20,265 nt of DNA from CAYFMS01 sp964491425 (lineage in GTDB: Bacteria > Patescibacteriota > Patescibacteriia > UBA9934): NCBI GenBank assembly GCA_964491425.1, contig CAZBFR010000007.1, positions 1 to 20,265 of the forward strand, in the 5' to 3' direction. Positions 5,544-12,714 of this stretch are shown piece after piece. Under the pieces are notes generated by a model. It searched no databases and had not been told where the DNA came from. It saw nothing but the letters and a program-made list of their open reading frames with translations. Each line of letters begins with the position of its first letter. Position 1 is the stretch's first letter. The translations under genes were made by a program, and so were the position numbers.

Positions 5544-6587
5544 ATGAAGGTTTATGCCCACCTGCTCGTTTGGAACGATCGAAAGTATTTAGAGGACCTT
5601 TTCGCCTCTTTTAAGGCGCAAACATTTAAAGATTTTACGGTTCGAGCGCTTGATAACGGAAGTACCGACGATACGGTGGCATATTTACAGAGTCAGTATC
5701 CGGACGTGCTTATCGCTCGTAATAAGAAAAACGAAGGATTTGCGCCGGGGCACAACCAGCTCATGCAATTCACGCTCGATCACCTCGATCCAAACGATAC
5801 TGATCCCTATATCCTTATCGTGAACTCGGACATGATCCTCCACCCGGAACTTATCGAGCGTCTCGTTAAGGTGCTCGACGAGAATCCGGAAATCTCGGGC
5901 GTACAACCAAAGCTTTACCGCGCGTTTTCCGACGGGCTTCCCGACGAGATTCTCGAGGAGACGGTAAAATCGGATATTTTAGATACAACCGGATTACGGC
6001 TTAATACAAATTTTCGGATGACCGATCGCGGGGCGGGCGAACTTGACCGCGGACAGTACGACGCGCTTCTTGATATTATTGCGCCGACGGGAACGATGGC
6101 GATGTATCGTTTAAGCGCTCTACGCTCAACGTTTATTAACGGAACGTGGTTTGACGGGTCATTTTTCGCTTACCGCGAGGACTGCGATTTTGCGCTCCGC
6201 TTTAAAAAAGCGGGGCATCGTTCACTATTTATTCCAGAGGCGATCGCTTGGCATTTTCGGGGCATGTTTGGCGCCGAAAAGCTCGGATTTCTCGCGCGTC
6301 TTAGAAACCGACAAAAGCAACGTCCTTTTTTTGCCGCCCTTTCTACGCGTAATCAAATCCTTGTCCTTCTAAAGCATTTGTCATTTGGACTGCTTTTAAG
6401 GTACGGTTGGCGCATCCTCCCCCTAGAGTTCCTTCGCATTGTCTACGGTCTCTTTTTTGAACCGTTGACGAGAAGGCGGCTTCTTACAATGCTCCCGCTT
6501 GCCCTCGAGGCGATACGTGAGCGAAAACTGATTCGCGAAATGACAAAGATAACGGAGGAGGAGTTACGCGCTTATGTCGGAAAATAA
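5544..6587 (+). CDS. GT2-family glycosyltransferase
   Basis: The 347-residue protein is a GT-A fold glycosyltransferase. It begins with a nucleotide-binding strand (YAHLLVWNDRKYL) and LDNGSTDDT (about 36-44). A DXD-equivalent NSD sits at 94-96 in LIVNSDMI. The acceptor and catalytic region contains APTGTMAMYR and FFAYREDCDFALRFKKAGH (about 205-223), typical of rhamnosyltransferase-like (WbbL/RfbF) GT2 enzymes. The last 90 residues hold hydrophobic and amphipathic helices (around 270-310) that could bind the membrane face. It likely adds a sugar to a lipid-linked surface glycan on the cytoplasmic side. The gene begins nine bases after ftsX and overlaps the next glycosyltransferase by 14 bases. 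Sugar donor and acceptor are unknown. Confidence 0.88.
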   Translation: MKVYAHLLVWNDRKYLEDLFASFKAQTFKDFTVRALDNGSTDDTVAYLQSQYPDVLIARNKKNEGFAPGHNQLMQFTLDHLDPNDTDPYILIVNSDMILHPELIERLVKVLDENPEISGVQPKLYRAFSDGLPDEILEETVKSDILDTTGLRLNTNFRMTDRGAGELDRGQYDALLDIIAPTGTMAMYRLSALRSTFINGTWFDGSFFAYREDCDFALRFKKAGHRSLFIPEAIAWHFRGMFGAEKLGFLARLRNRQKQRPFFAALSTRNQILVLLKHLSFGLLLRYGWRILPLEFLRIVYGLFFEPLTRRRLLTMLPLALEAIRERKLIREMTKITEEELRAYVGK

Positions 6588-7446
6588 TGAAACCTCTGCA
6601 AACCCAGTCTTTTCCATTGTTGTTGTTCATACGTTCGAGGCGGACATGCTTCGACTTACGCTTAAGGGATTAAAACGCGCGTCAATTAAAGTCCCCTTTG
6701 AGGTTATTGTTGTCGATAATCGACCGAGTGCCGGATTTGCGGAGGTGCTTAAAACGACGTATTCGGAAGCTCGATACTTTGCAAACGCGAAAAATCTCGG
6801 TTTCGGCGGGGCTATGAACGTTGGGATCCGACAGGCGCGAGGGAAGTACGTCCTTATCTTCAACCCGGACATTATTGTAAAGGAAGGAAGTCTCGAATCG
6901 CTTGTCGCGTTTATGGAGGCGCATTCCGACGTTGGTATTGTAGGCCCGCGACTCGTAAATCCCGACGGATCGCTTCAACATTCTTCGTACCGACTTCCGA
7001 CGTGGCTTCTTCCTGTTTACCGACGAACTCCGATCGGAAAACTCGGATTTGCGAAAAAAGTGATCGACCATTATTTCCGAACGGACGAACCACACGAAAA
7101 AACGATGGATGTTGACGCGATGATTGGCGCCGCACTTTTTTGTCGTCGCGATATTCTTTTGGAGGTTGGGATGTTTGACGAGCGTTACTTCCTTTATTAC
7201 GAGGATAACGATCTTTGTCGAAAGTTTTGGGAGGCGGGGTATCGCGTTGTCTACTATCCGAAGGCGGAGTTTATGCATTATCATCGTCGCGCAACGGCGG
7301 ACGGTGGGTTGTTCCATCAACTCTTTTCGCGCGGAACATGGATTCAAATGGAGAGTTTCTTTAAGTACATGAAAAAGTTTTACAAAAAAGAAAATCCGCG
7401 ACTTCTCTATATTCGCGACCACGGACCGATAAATCCGGACGCCTAA
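6574..7446 (+). CDS. GT2-family glycosyltransferase, rhamnosyltransferase-like
   Basis: The 290-residue protein is a second, compact GT2 enzyme. Visible landmarks are VVVHTF near the start, VIVVDNRPS (about 45-52), NAKNLGFGGAMNVGIRQARG (71-90, the strongly conserved block of WbbL-like rhamnosyltransferases), the metal site NPD (97-99) and MFDERYFLYYEDNDLCRK (about 200-217) with the likely base in the ED pair. It lacks the C-terminal membrane-associated tail of its neighbour. The start overlaps the previous gene by 14 bases, and a purine run GGAGGAGGAG at 6554-6563, ten bases upstream, may serve as a Shine-Dalgarno. The mreB gene follows as TAA-T-ATG. Likely role: sequential addition of deoxyhexoses to a surface polysaccharide; donor not determinable. 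Confidence 0.9.
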   Translation: MSENNETSANPVFSIVVVHTFEADMLRLTLKGLKRASIKVPFEVIVVDNRPSAGFAEVLKTTYSEARYFANAKNLGFGGAMNVGIRQARGKYVLIFNPDIIVKEGSLESLVAFMEAHSDVGIVGPRLVNPDGSLQHSSYRLPTWLLPVYRRTPIGKLGFAKKVIDHYFRTDEPHEKTMDVDAMIGAALFCRRDILLEVGMFDERYFLYYEDNDLCRKFWEAGYRVVYYPKAEFMHYHRRATADGGLFHQLFSRGTWIQMESFFKYMKKFYKKENPRLLYIRDHGPINPDA

Positions 7447-7447
7447 T

Positions 7448-8452
7448 ATGTTTTCGAAAAAAATCGGGATTGACCTTGGAACGACAACAGTACTCGTCTT
7501 TATTCCAAAGCGCGGGATTGTTATTAACGAGCCTTCGGTTGTTGCGGTTTCAAAGCTCGATCGAAAAGTGCTTGCGGTTGGAAAGGAGGCAAAAGACATG
7601 CTCGGGCGAACGCCGGACACGATCGTTGCGCAGCGCCCGCTAAAGGACGGGGTTATCGCGGATTACAAAACGACGGAGGCGATGCTTCGGTATTTTATTA
7701 ACAAGGCGCTCGGCGGGATTCGGCTTTTCCGTCCGGAGGTCATGGTTGCGGTTCCGGGGGGAATTACGTCGACCGAGAGGCGCGCGGTTATTGACGCGGC
7801 GATTTCGGCGGGAGCAAAGTCGGCGTACATCGTAAAGCAACCGCTTGTCGCGGCGATTGGGGCGAACATTCCGATTGGAAGTCCGTCGGGGCACATGATT
7901 GTTGAAATCGGGGGAGGGACGACCGAGATGGCGGTTATTTCGCTCGGCGGAATTGTTGCGTCGGATTCGGTACGGATTGGAGGGGTAAAATTTGATCAAG
8001 CGATTACGGAGCATATTCGTCGCTCGTACAACCTTGCGATTGGAGAACGAACTGCGGAAGAGATTAAAATTCGTGTGGGATCGGCGATGTATCTCGAGGA
8101 TAAACTCGTAACCGAAATTAAGGGGCGGGACATGGTTACGGGGCTTCCAAAAATTATCGAAGTGTCGTCAGACGACGTAACGGAGGCGATCCAGCCGCTT
8201 CTTGAAGGGATTATTTCTACATTGAAAGAAGTTTTGTTTAAAACACCACCGGAACTTTCGGCGGATGTGATGGATAAGGGAATCGTGCTTTCGGGAGGTT
8301 CGGCGCAACTCCGCCACCTCGACCGACTTCTTACGGAAGCGACCGGTGTACCAACGTACGTTGCGGAAGAACCGCAAATGGCCGTCGCGCGCGGAACCGG
8401 TATCGCGCTTGAAAACCTCGAGGCGTATAAGCGAAGTGTGTTTACGCACTAG
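7448..8452 (+). CDS. mreB: Rod-shape actin homologue MreB (divergent active site)
   Basis: The 334-residue protein aligns over its whole length with MreB/Mbl: phosphate-1 loop GIDLGTTTVLVF (7-18), NEPSVVAV, MLGRTPDTIVAQRPLKDGVI (51-70), VPGGITSTERRAV, phosphate-2 loop IGGGTTEMAVISLGG and adenosine motif GIVLSGGSAQLRHLD (278-292). MreB polymerises on ATP beneath the membrane and guides elongation of the wall, here consistent with its place between glycosyltransferases and downstream of ftsEX. Two active-site positions are odd. The usual EEP motif, whose first Glu matches the catalytic glutamine of actin, is K130-Q131-P. The phosphate-2 aspartate of VDIGGG is E153. Codons are clean (AAG, CAA, GAA), so these are not frameshifts. 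Slow or altered ATP hydrolysis is possible. No mreC, mreD or rodA lies in the window. Confidence 0.93.
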   Translation: MFSKKIGIDLGTTTVLVFIPKRGIVINEPSVVAVSKLDRKVLAVGKEAKDMLGRTPDTIVAQRPLKDGVIADYKTTEAMLRYFINKALGGIRLFRPEVMVAVPGGITSTERRAVIDAAISAGAKSAYIVKQPLVAAIGANIPIGSPSGHMIVEIGGGTTEMAVISLGGIVASDSVRIGGVKFDQAITEHIRRSYNLAIGERTAEEIKIRVGSAMYLEDKLVTEIKGRDMVTGLPKIIEVSSDDVTEAIQPLLEGIISTLKEVLFKTPPELSADVMDKGIVLSGGSAQLRHLDRLLTEATGVPTYVAEEPQMAVARGTGIALENLEAYKRSVFTH

Positions 8453-8453
8453 T

Positions 8454-9551
8454 ATGAAAACGATCGGGATTGACGTAAATGTACTTGCGCGGGCGCAGTG
8501 GACCGGGGTTGAACGATATGTTTTTTCATTGGTAAAGGCGTTGATAAAAGAGGGAGCGAAAGACGGGGAACGGTTTTTGCTGTATGCGTCACGAGTGATA
8601 GAGGAGCTGGGTGTATTACCGAAGGGGTTTGAGTGGAAAATTGTGTCGTGGCCACTTCCAAAGGGATGGACGCACGGCGGGCTTTCCGTAGAGCTTTTCC
8701 GTCACCCTCCCGATGTTTTTTTGTCGCCTGGTCACGAAGTACCCGTCGGAGCGCGGGCGGGAGCGATTGTTGGCGTTGTCCACGACGTAGCGTTTGCAAA
8801 GAGTGGCGAAGCGTACGGGCGGAAGGAGCACCTAAGGCAACGCGCATCGCTTCGTATCCTCAAGGCGCGAGCGAAGCATATTATTACGCCAAGCGAACTT
8901 ACGAAATCCGATTTGATTCAACTCTTTCGGTTTGACCCGAAGCGAGTTACGGCGATTTGGCCCGGCCTCCCTGAAGAAGGGGTGCGGGTTGGTGGCGTAG
9001 TGAATAAAGTTCTCGACCGACCGTATTTGTTAAGCGTTGGGCGACTCGAAGCGAAGAAAAATACGGCGTTTCTTGTTCGGGCCTTTGAGAAAGCGGTGAA
9101 GGATCGTGGACTCGACGCGGATTTAGTGCTCGTTGGAAAATTTGGTTTCGGACGAGAGGAGATCGAGAAGACGATCGAGTCGTCGAGCGTGAAAAATCGA
9201 GTTCATGTTCGTGGGTTCGTAAATGACGCCGAGCTCGTCGAGCTCTACCGTGGCGCTTCGGCCTTTGTATTTCCGTCCCTTGAAGAGGGCTTCGGCTTTC
9301 CGATTCTTGAGGCGATGCGCGCGGGCGTTCCTGCCCTTTGCTCCTCGATTCCAATTTTTAACGAAGTAGGGGCAGACGCTGTTCTTCAGGCGTCCCCGGA
9401 GAGTCTCGAAGATTTTTCGAGTAAACTAATCGAAATTACAACGGATGGCGCGCTTCGAGAGAAGCTTATGGTTGCGGGAAGAGAACGTGTGAAACTGTTT
9501 TCATGGGAAAAGACCGCAAAAACAGTTCTTGAGTTACTTCGGGGGCTATGA
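8454..9551 (+). CDS. GT4-family glycosyltransferase
   Basis: The product is 365 residues from the ATG at 8454, one base after the mreB stop (TAG-T-ATG). The frame is open upstream to 8346 but only within mreB. It shows the two-domain GT-B plan: N-terminal acceptor domain with GIDVNVLARAQWTGVERYV and VVHDVAF, and C-terminal donor domain starting at PYLLSVGRLEAKKN. The nucleotide-sugar site contains VFPSLEEGFGFPILEAM with the E-x7-E signature of GT4 retaining enzymes. Such enzymes transfer mannose, galactose or glucose to lipid-linked intermediates. Position in the ftsEX-GT-GT-mreB cluster points to surface glycan synthesis. It ends in a 4-base overlap with the TrmB gene. Donor and acceptor unknown. 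Confidence 0.9.
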   Translation: MKTIGIDVNVLARAQWTGVERYVFSLVKALIKEGAKDGERFLLYASRVIEELGVLPKGFEWKIVSWPLPKGWTHGGLSVELFRHPPDVFLSPGHEVPVGARAGAIVGVVHDVAFAKSGEAYGRKEHLRQRASLRILKARAKHIITPSELTKSDLIQLFRFDPKRVTAIWPGLPEEGVRVGGVVNKVLDRPYLLSVGRLEAKKNTAFLVRAFEKAVKDRGLDADLVLVGKFGFGREEIEKTIESSSVKNRVHVRGFVNDAELVELYRGASAFVFPSLEEGFGFPILEAMRAGVPALCSSIPIFNEVGADAVLQASPESLEDFSSKLIEITTDGALREKLMVAGRERVKLFSWEKTAKTVLELLRGL

Positions 9552-10318
9552 GTATCGAAGACATCGTCTTTGGATTATTAAAACTTGGATTTAAGGAAAA
9601 CGAAGCGAAAACCTATCTCGCACTTCTTGAGGGTGGAATGCAAAATGTCGCGAGTCTTGCAAAGAGGACGGGGATTCCAAGGCCTACGGTCTATCATTTA
9701 CTCGAGACGTTAATGAAACAAAGCCTTGTTTCGTCGGTACAAAAGAATGACAAGTTCTTTTTCGCCGAACCTCCCGAGCGGATTCGAACGCTTCTTGCGT
9801 TCCAGATGCGTGAGCTCGAAGAGAAGCGGACGCTCGCCGATCAGCTTCTTCTTCGCCTTCAGGTATTTCATAATACATCGGAGCAAAAACCACGGATTCG
9901 TTATATCGAGTCGATCGATGGACTCCGCGCTATGCAACATGAATATGAAAAAATGCCTGGGGATATTATCCAGCTTCTTAACTATGATCGTTTTCTCCAA
10001 ATTCATGACCCGATGATTACGAACGCCCACCGAAAAGAGAACGTGCAGGTTAAGAGGCGGGTTCGGTCAATTCTTATTACAAATAAACCCGATGTTGCGG
10101 TACACTGGGGAGCGGAGGTTGCGATTGTGCCGGAGGGGATTTTTGAGGCGGGAGGGGAGATGACCGTGTGTGGCGATCGGCTCGTTCTATTCGCCTATAG
10201 CGCGGGATTTATCGCGGTTGAGATTATTTCGGAAGCGATTGCCTCGACCGCGCGAGCGACGCTCGAACTTGCCTGGCGCGAAGCCGAAAAGATCGGCAAA
10301 AAAATATCGCCCCCGTAA
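9548..10318 (+). CDS. TrmB-family transcriptional regulator
   Basis: The 256-residue protein begins with a winged helix-turn-helix of TrmB type (about 1-80): GLLKLGFKENEAKTYLALLE, then ASLAKRTGIPRPTVYHLLETL as the recognition-helix region. A coiled segment follows (about 85-115) and then a C-terminal domain of roughly 140 residues with IRYIESIDGLRAM, similar to the bacterial TrmB-like architecture. TrmB proteins respond to sugars in archaea; in bacteria, ligands are mostly unknown. Its ATG overlaps the GT4 stop, so it is made with the glycosyltransferases and could adjust this envelope operon or the sugar supply for it. That is an inference from context. I saw no obvious palindromic operator near the ftsE promoter. 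It is the last gene of the operon. Confidence 0.85.
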   Translation: MSIEDIVFGLLKLGFKENEAKTYLALLEGGMQNVASLAKRTGIPRPTVYHLLETLMKQSLVSSVQKNDKFFFAEPPERIRTLLAFQMRELEEKRTLADQLLLRLQVFHNTSEQKPRIRYIESIDGLRAMQHEYEKMPGDIIQLLNYDRFLQIHDPMITNAHRKENVQVKRRVRSILITNKPDVAVHWGAEVAIVPEGIFEAGGEMTVCGDRLVLFAYSAGFIAVEIISEAIASTARATLELAWREAEKIGKKISPP

Positions 10319-10347
10319 AACGGAGACGAAATTTTGTCCGACTAACA

Positions 10348-10551
10348 TTCGCTTACCAACTATTCGGAGAAGAGTGGACCCACAATGAAGTGAGATGTGG
10401 GGCAGTGATCAGCAAGCTGATATGCCCCTGACCGTTCGGGCGTGTGCAAGGAGTCAGCGATGCCGAGGCCTTGCACTTGAACGGTAAAATGCGGAAAGTG
10501 AGTTAAAGCACTTTCTGCAAACCTCCTCTCTTCTCCGGATAGTTGGGCGAA
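10348..10551 (+). ncRNA. Candidate multibranched structured RNA
   Basis: This gene-free stretch folds around a 19-bp helix (10356-10374 with 10528-10546) with a single G-U pair, extended by five outer pairs (10348-10352 with 10547-10551) past a 3-base bulge. Inside are four hairpins: A, 10379-10384 with 10396-10401 (shares three G with B); B, 10399-10404 with 10423-10428 plus 10408-10412 with 10417-10421; C, 10432-10437 with 10479-10484 plus an 8-bp stem 10444-10451 with 10469-10476; D, a 10-bp stem 10491-10500 with 10509-10518. The G-U pairs (10364/10538, 10493/10516) would be A-C mismatches on the other strand, so the + strand is favoured. It lacks RNase P, tmRNA, SRP and 6S signatures I know. 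A weak TAACAT at 10343-10348 could be a -10; no intrinsic terminator follows. Confidence 0.65.
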
Positions 10552-10644
10552 GCGCATTCAAAAGCGGTCAAAAGACAATATGCATGAATAGATGGTGTTT
10601 CTCTTACCGTGAAACAGCTTCGCAGGAATAATTAATGAACGGGT

Positions 10645-10650
10645 TATAAT
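10645..10650 (+). promoter_or_regulatory. -10 element ahead of the holB operon
   Basis: A perfect TATAAT; the predicted start near 10657 leaves a 27-base leader that contains AAGGA at 10673-10677, six bases before the ATG. No recognisable -35 or TG extension is present. The rest of 10552-10683 shows no gene or strong hairpin. Confidence 0.5.
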
Positions 10651-10683
10651 AGCAGAAAAATCGCTAATTGTCAAGGATAATCT

Positions 10684-11628
10684 ATGTCAGAGCTATTTTC
10701 AACGATTATCGGCCACCAACCAATAAAGGAGGTTTTTCGGCTACAATTAGCGAATAATACGCTAGCCCACGCCTACTGTTTTGTCGGTCCAAAAGGGGTC
10801 GGAAAACGGACGTTTGTGCGCGAACTTGTCGAAGCGATTACCCGCACCCCGCTTGAAAATGCGCCCGACGTGTTTTTTATCCGGCGCGTTTATAGCGAGA
10901 AAAAAGAGCGCCTTGAATATAGTATTGGAGTAGACCAAATGCGCGAGGTAAATCAACTTATACGAAATTCGTCATTTTCAAAAAATACGAAGTGTATCGT
11001 GATCGAGGAGGCACAAACGATGACCGAAGAGGCGCAAAGTGCGTTTCTAAAGATGCTCGAGGAGCCGCCTTCCGATACGGTTATGATTCTTCTTGCCGAT
11101 TCTCTTAGCGGAATGCTCCCGACGATTTTGTCGCGTTCGAACGTTATGCGTTTTACGCGGGTTCCGCGCGAAACAATTTGCGAGGCGCTTAAGGCGCGCC
11201 AAGTGAGTAAGGATCTCGCGCACGCCCTCGCGGGATTCGCCGACGGTTGTCCGGGAATTGCGCTTAATGCCCTCGCGCGCAAAGAGGAGTGGCGAGACGA
11301 GGTCGCAAGGGCCGTTACCTTTTTTTCAAAACCCCTCCACGACCAGTTCGCTCTTATCGATCAAGTTGTAAAGCAAAAATCAAGAGAGGAAACCGAGGTA
11401 TTTATTCGTCTCTTACGAGTCGTGGCTCACGATCTTCTTTTACAAAAAGGGGATCTCGGACATCTTCGCGCGATCGACTTAGACGCGTTTGAATCCGCTA
11501 CGAAAAATAATCCCTCGTCCCTTTCGACGCTTGTCACGGCTCTTGGTATACTAGGGGAGTCGCAAACAGCGGTCCGGGGCAATATCGCTCCCGCGCTCGC
11601 GTTAGAACAATTTGCATTAGCACTATGA
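10684..11628 (+). CDS. holB: DNA polymerase III delta-prime subunit
   Basis: The 314-residue AAA+ protein has IIGHQPIKEVFRLQL at the start (about 8-22) and LAHAYCFVGPKGVGKRTF with Walker A GPKGVGKRT (35-43). A Walker-B-like IVIEEAQTM is followed by the clamp-loader block AFLKMLEEPP and sensor 1 region TILSRSN. Compared with the usual SRC motif the cysteine is serine, but the arginine is kept. The four-cysteine zinc module seen in many gamma/tau and delta-prime subunits is absent. It would act in the clamp loader that places the beta clamp on DNA; the intact P-loop leaves open that it binds ATP. A Shine-Dalgarno AAGGA and a TATAAT support this start. Its stop overlaps the lipoprotein ATG by four bases. 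It is shorter and lacks the C-terminal extension of DnaX. Confidence 0.87.
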   Translation: MSELFSTIIGHQPIKEVFRLQLANNTLAHAYCFVGPKGVGKRTFVRELVEAITRTPLENAPDVFFIRRVYSEKKERLEYSIGVDQMREVNQLIRNSSFSKNTKCIVIEEAQTMTEEAQSAFLKMLEEPPSDTVMILLADSLSGMLPTILSRSNVMRFTRVPRETICEALKARQVSKDLAHALAGFADGCPGIALNALARKEEWRDEVARAVTFFSKPLHDQFALIDQVVKQKSREETEVFIRLLRVVAHDLLLQKGDLGHLRAIDLDAFESATKNNPSSLSTLVTALGILGESQTAVRGNIAPALALEQFALAL

Positions 11629-12680
11629 ACTATTTTAAACGGACCTTGCTTGTCGGGTTGGGGCTTGTCCTTGTTGGACAAGGATGCCTTGGAGGAGGAT
11701 CGAGTGTGTCAGACGGTGCGCTTTGGAAGTCGGATAATTTTGGCGATACCTTTGCGCAACTTTCCGCGCTTCCTGAGCTTACGGGAGTTTCAAGTATTGC
11801 CGGCGTAAACGTTACCGCGTTTGAAATCGATCCATCGGATCAATCGATGTACTATCTTGGAACGGATAAGAGTGGACTTTTCTACTCTCCAAATTTCGGA
11901 GATGCTTGGTCGCGACCGGAGGATTCACGTTTAAAAACGGGGATGATTGTCGACGTTGAAGTTGATCCAAACGACGTGTGTACGGTGTATGTTGCGCGAC
12001 CGACCGAGGTCTTAAAGACGACGGACTGCATGCGCTCGTTCAAGGTTGTGTATACCGAGGCGCAAGTCGAAGTAGCGCTTCGCGATCTCGTTGTCGATTG
12101 GTTCAACCCGAATATTCTTTGGCTCGGAACGACAAGCGGGGCGATTTTAAAGAGTAGCGACGGGGCAGGAAGCTGGACGCTAACAAAGCGTATCGCGGAC
12201 CAAATTACGTCGATCGCCGTTTCAAATTCGGATAGTCGGATTGTTCTCGTAGGATCGGAAGACAAGGGTATTTGGCGAACGACGGACGGTGGAGCCTCTT
12301 GGACGGAGCTCGACGATACGATGAAAAAGACCTTTAAGGAGTCGGATCATGTTCGTAATTTTGCACAAACGCGAAGAGGTGACGTTATTCTCGCAAATAC
12401 GCAAGGAGGACTTCTGCGTTCGCTCGATCAGGGGGCGAACTGGGAACTCGTAAAGACAATCGCTCCGGTAAAGTCGTCAACGATTTGGACGGTTGAGATC
12501 GCGCCCGATAACGCTTCGATTATCTACTACGCGGCGATCGGTGCGCTCTACGTTTCGGAAAACGCCGGTCAAAGCTGGGAGACAAAGGAACTTCCTTCGG
12601 CTCGCGCTCCTCGCGTCCTTCGCGTCCATCCAACGGGACCACAAAATATCTTAATGGGATTTGTTACGCTTGAATCTTGA
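11625..12680 (+). CDS. Asp-box beta-propeller lipoprotein
   Basis: The 351-residue protein starts with a basic, hydrophobic signal segment (residues 1-20) ending at C21 (GLVLVGQGC), followed by a glycine/serine linker, so it is probably a lipoprotein, although the residue three before the cysteine is not the usual Leu. Seven Asp-box motifs (S/T-x-D-x-G-x-S/T-W/F) occur near residues 36, 88, 132, 177, 219, 266 and 311. Their even spacing of 42-52 residues matches one per blade of a seven-bladed propeller, like sortilin/BNR or YCF48 domains. Such domains bind glycans or act as assembly scaffolds; catalytic sialidase residues are not evident. It lies outside the membrane while the overlapping upstream gene is a replication factor, so the pairing need not mean shared function. 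Confidence 0.82.
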   Translation: MNYFKRTLLVGLGLVLVGQGCLGGGSSVSDGALWKSDNFGDTFAQLSALPELTGVSSIAGVNVTAFEIDPSDQSMYYLGTDKSGLFYSPNFGDAWSRPEDSRLKTGMIVDVEVDPNDVCTVYVARPTEVLKTTDCMRSFKVVYTEAQVEVALRDLVVDWFNPNILWLGTTSGAILKSSDGAGSWTLTKRIADQITSIAVSNSDSRIVLVGSEDKGIWRTTDGGASWTELDDTMKKTFKESDHVRNFAQTRRGDVILANTQGGLLRSLDQGANWELVKTIAPVKSSTIWTVEIAPDNASIIYYAAIGALYVSENAGQSWETKELPSARAPRVLRVHPTGPQNILMGFVTLES

Positions 12681-12705
12681 CATAACCTCCTTCGAAGCCT
12701 AATTT
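12677..12705 (+). promoter_or_regulatory. Possible promoter ahead of frr
   Basis: A perfect TTGACA (12677-12682) overlaps the stop of the lipoprotein gene and is followed after 17 bases by TAATTT, a poor -10. It would start transcription near 12712, downstream of the AAAGGA site of frr, which is inconsistent with that site being used. Either the promoter or the Shine-Dalgarno is probably fortuitous. Confidence 0.3.
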
Positions 12706-12714
12706 AAAGGAACT

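Noticed and set aside
6682..7620. Minus-strand frame of 312 residues opposite the second GT2 gene and mreB
   Set aside because: It spans the junction of two strongly conserved + strand genes, its translation is arginine/serine-rich low-quality sequence, and it has no start signals.
8346..8453. Upstream start for the GT4 glycosyltransferase
   Set aside because: These 36 codons lie wholly within the conserved C-terminus of mreB; the ATG at 8454 follows the local stop-T-ATG pattern.
10439..10470. Cobalamin riboswitch B12-box-like AGTCAGCGATGCC
   Set aside because: Only a loose resemblance; the rest of the riboswitch consensus is absent and the downstream gene is holB, not a cobalamin gene.
10356..10546. 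MITE or other small transposon with 19-bp terminal inverted repeats
   Set aside because: The flanking bases show no target-site duplication, the interior is made of further helices rather than featureless sequence, and the one arm mismatch is a G-U pair that keeps the RNA helix.
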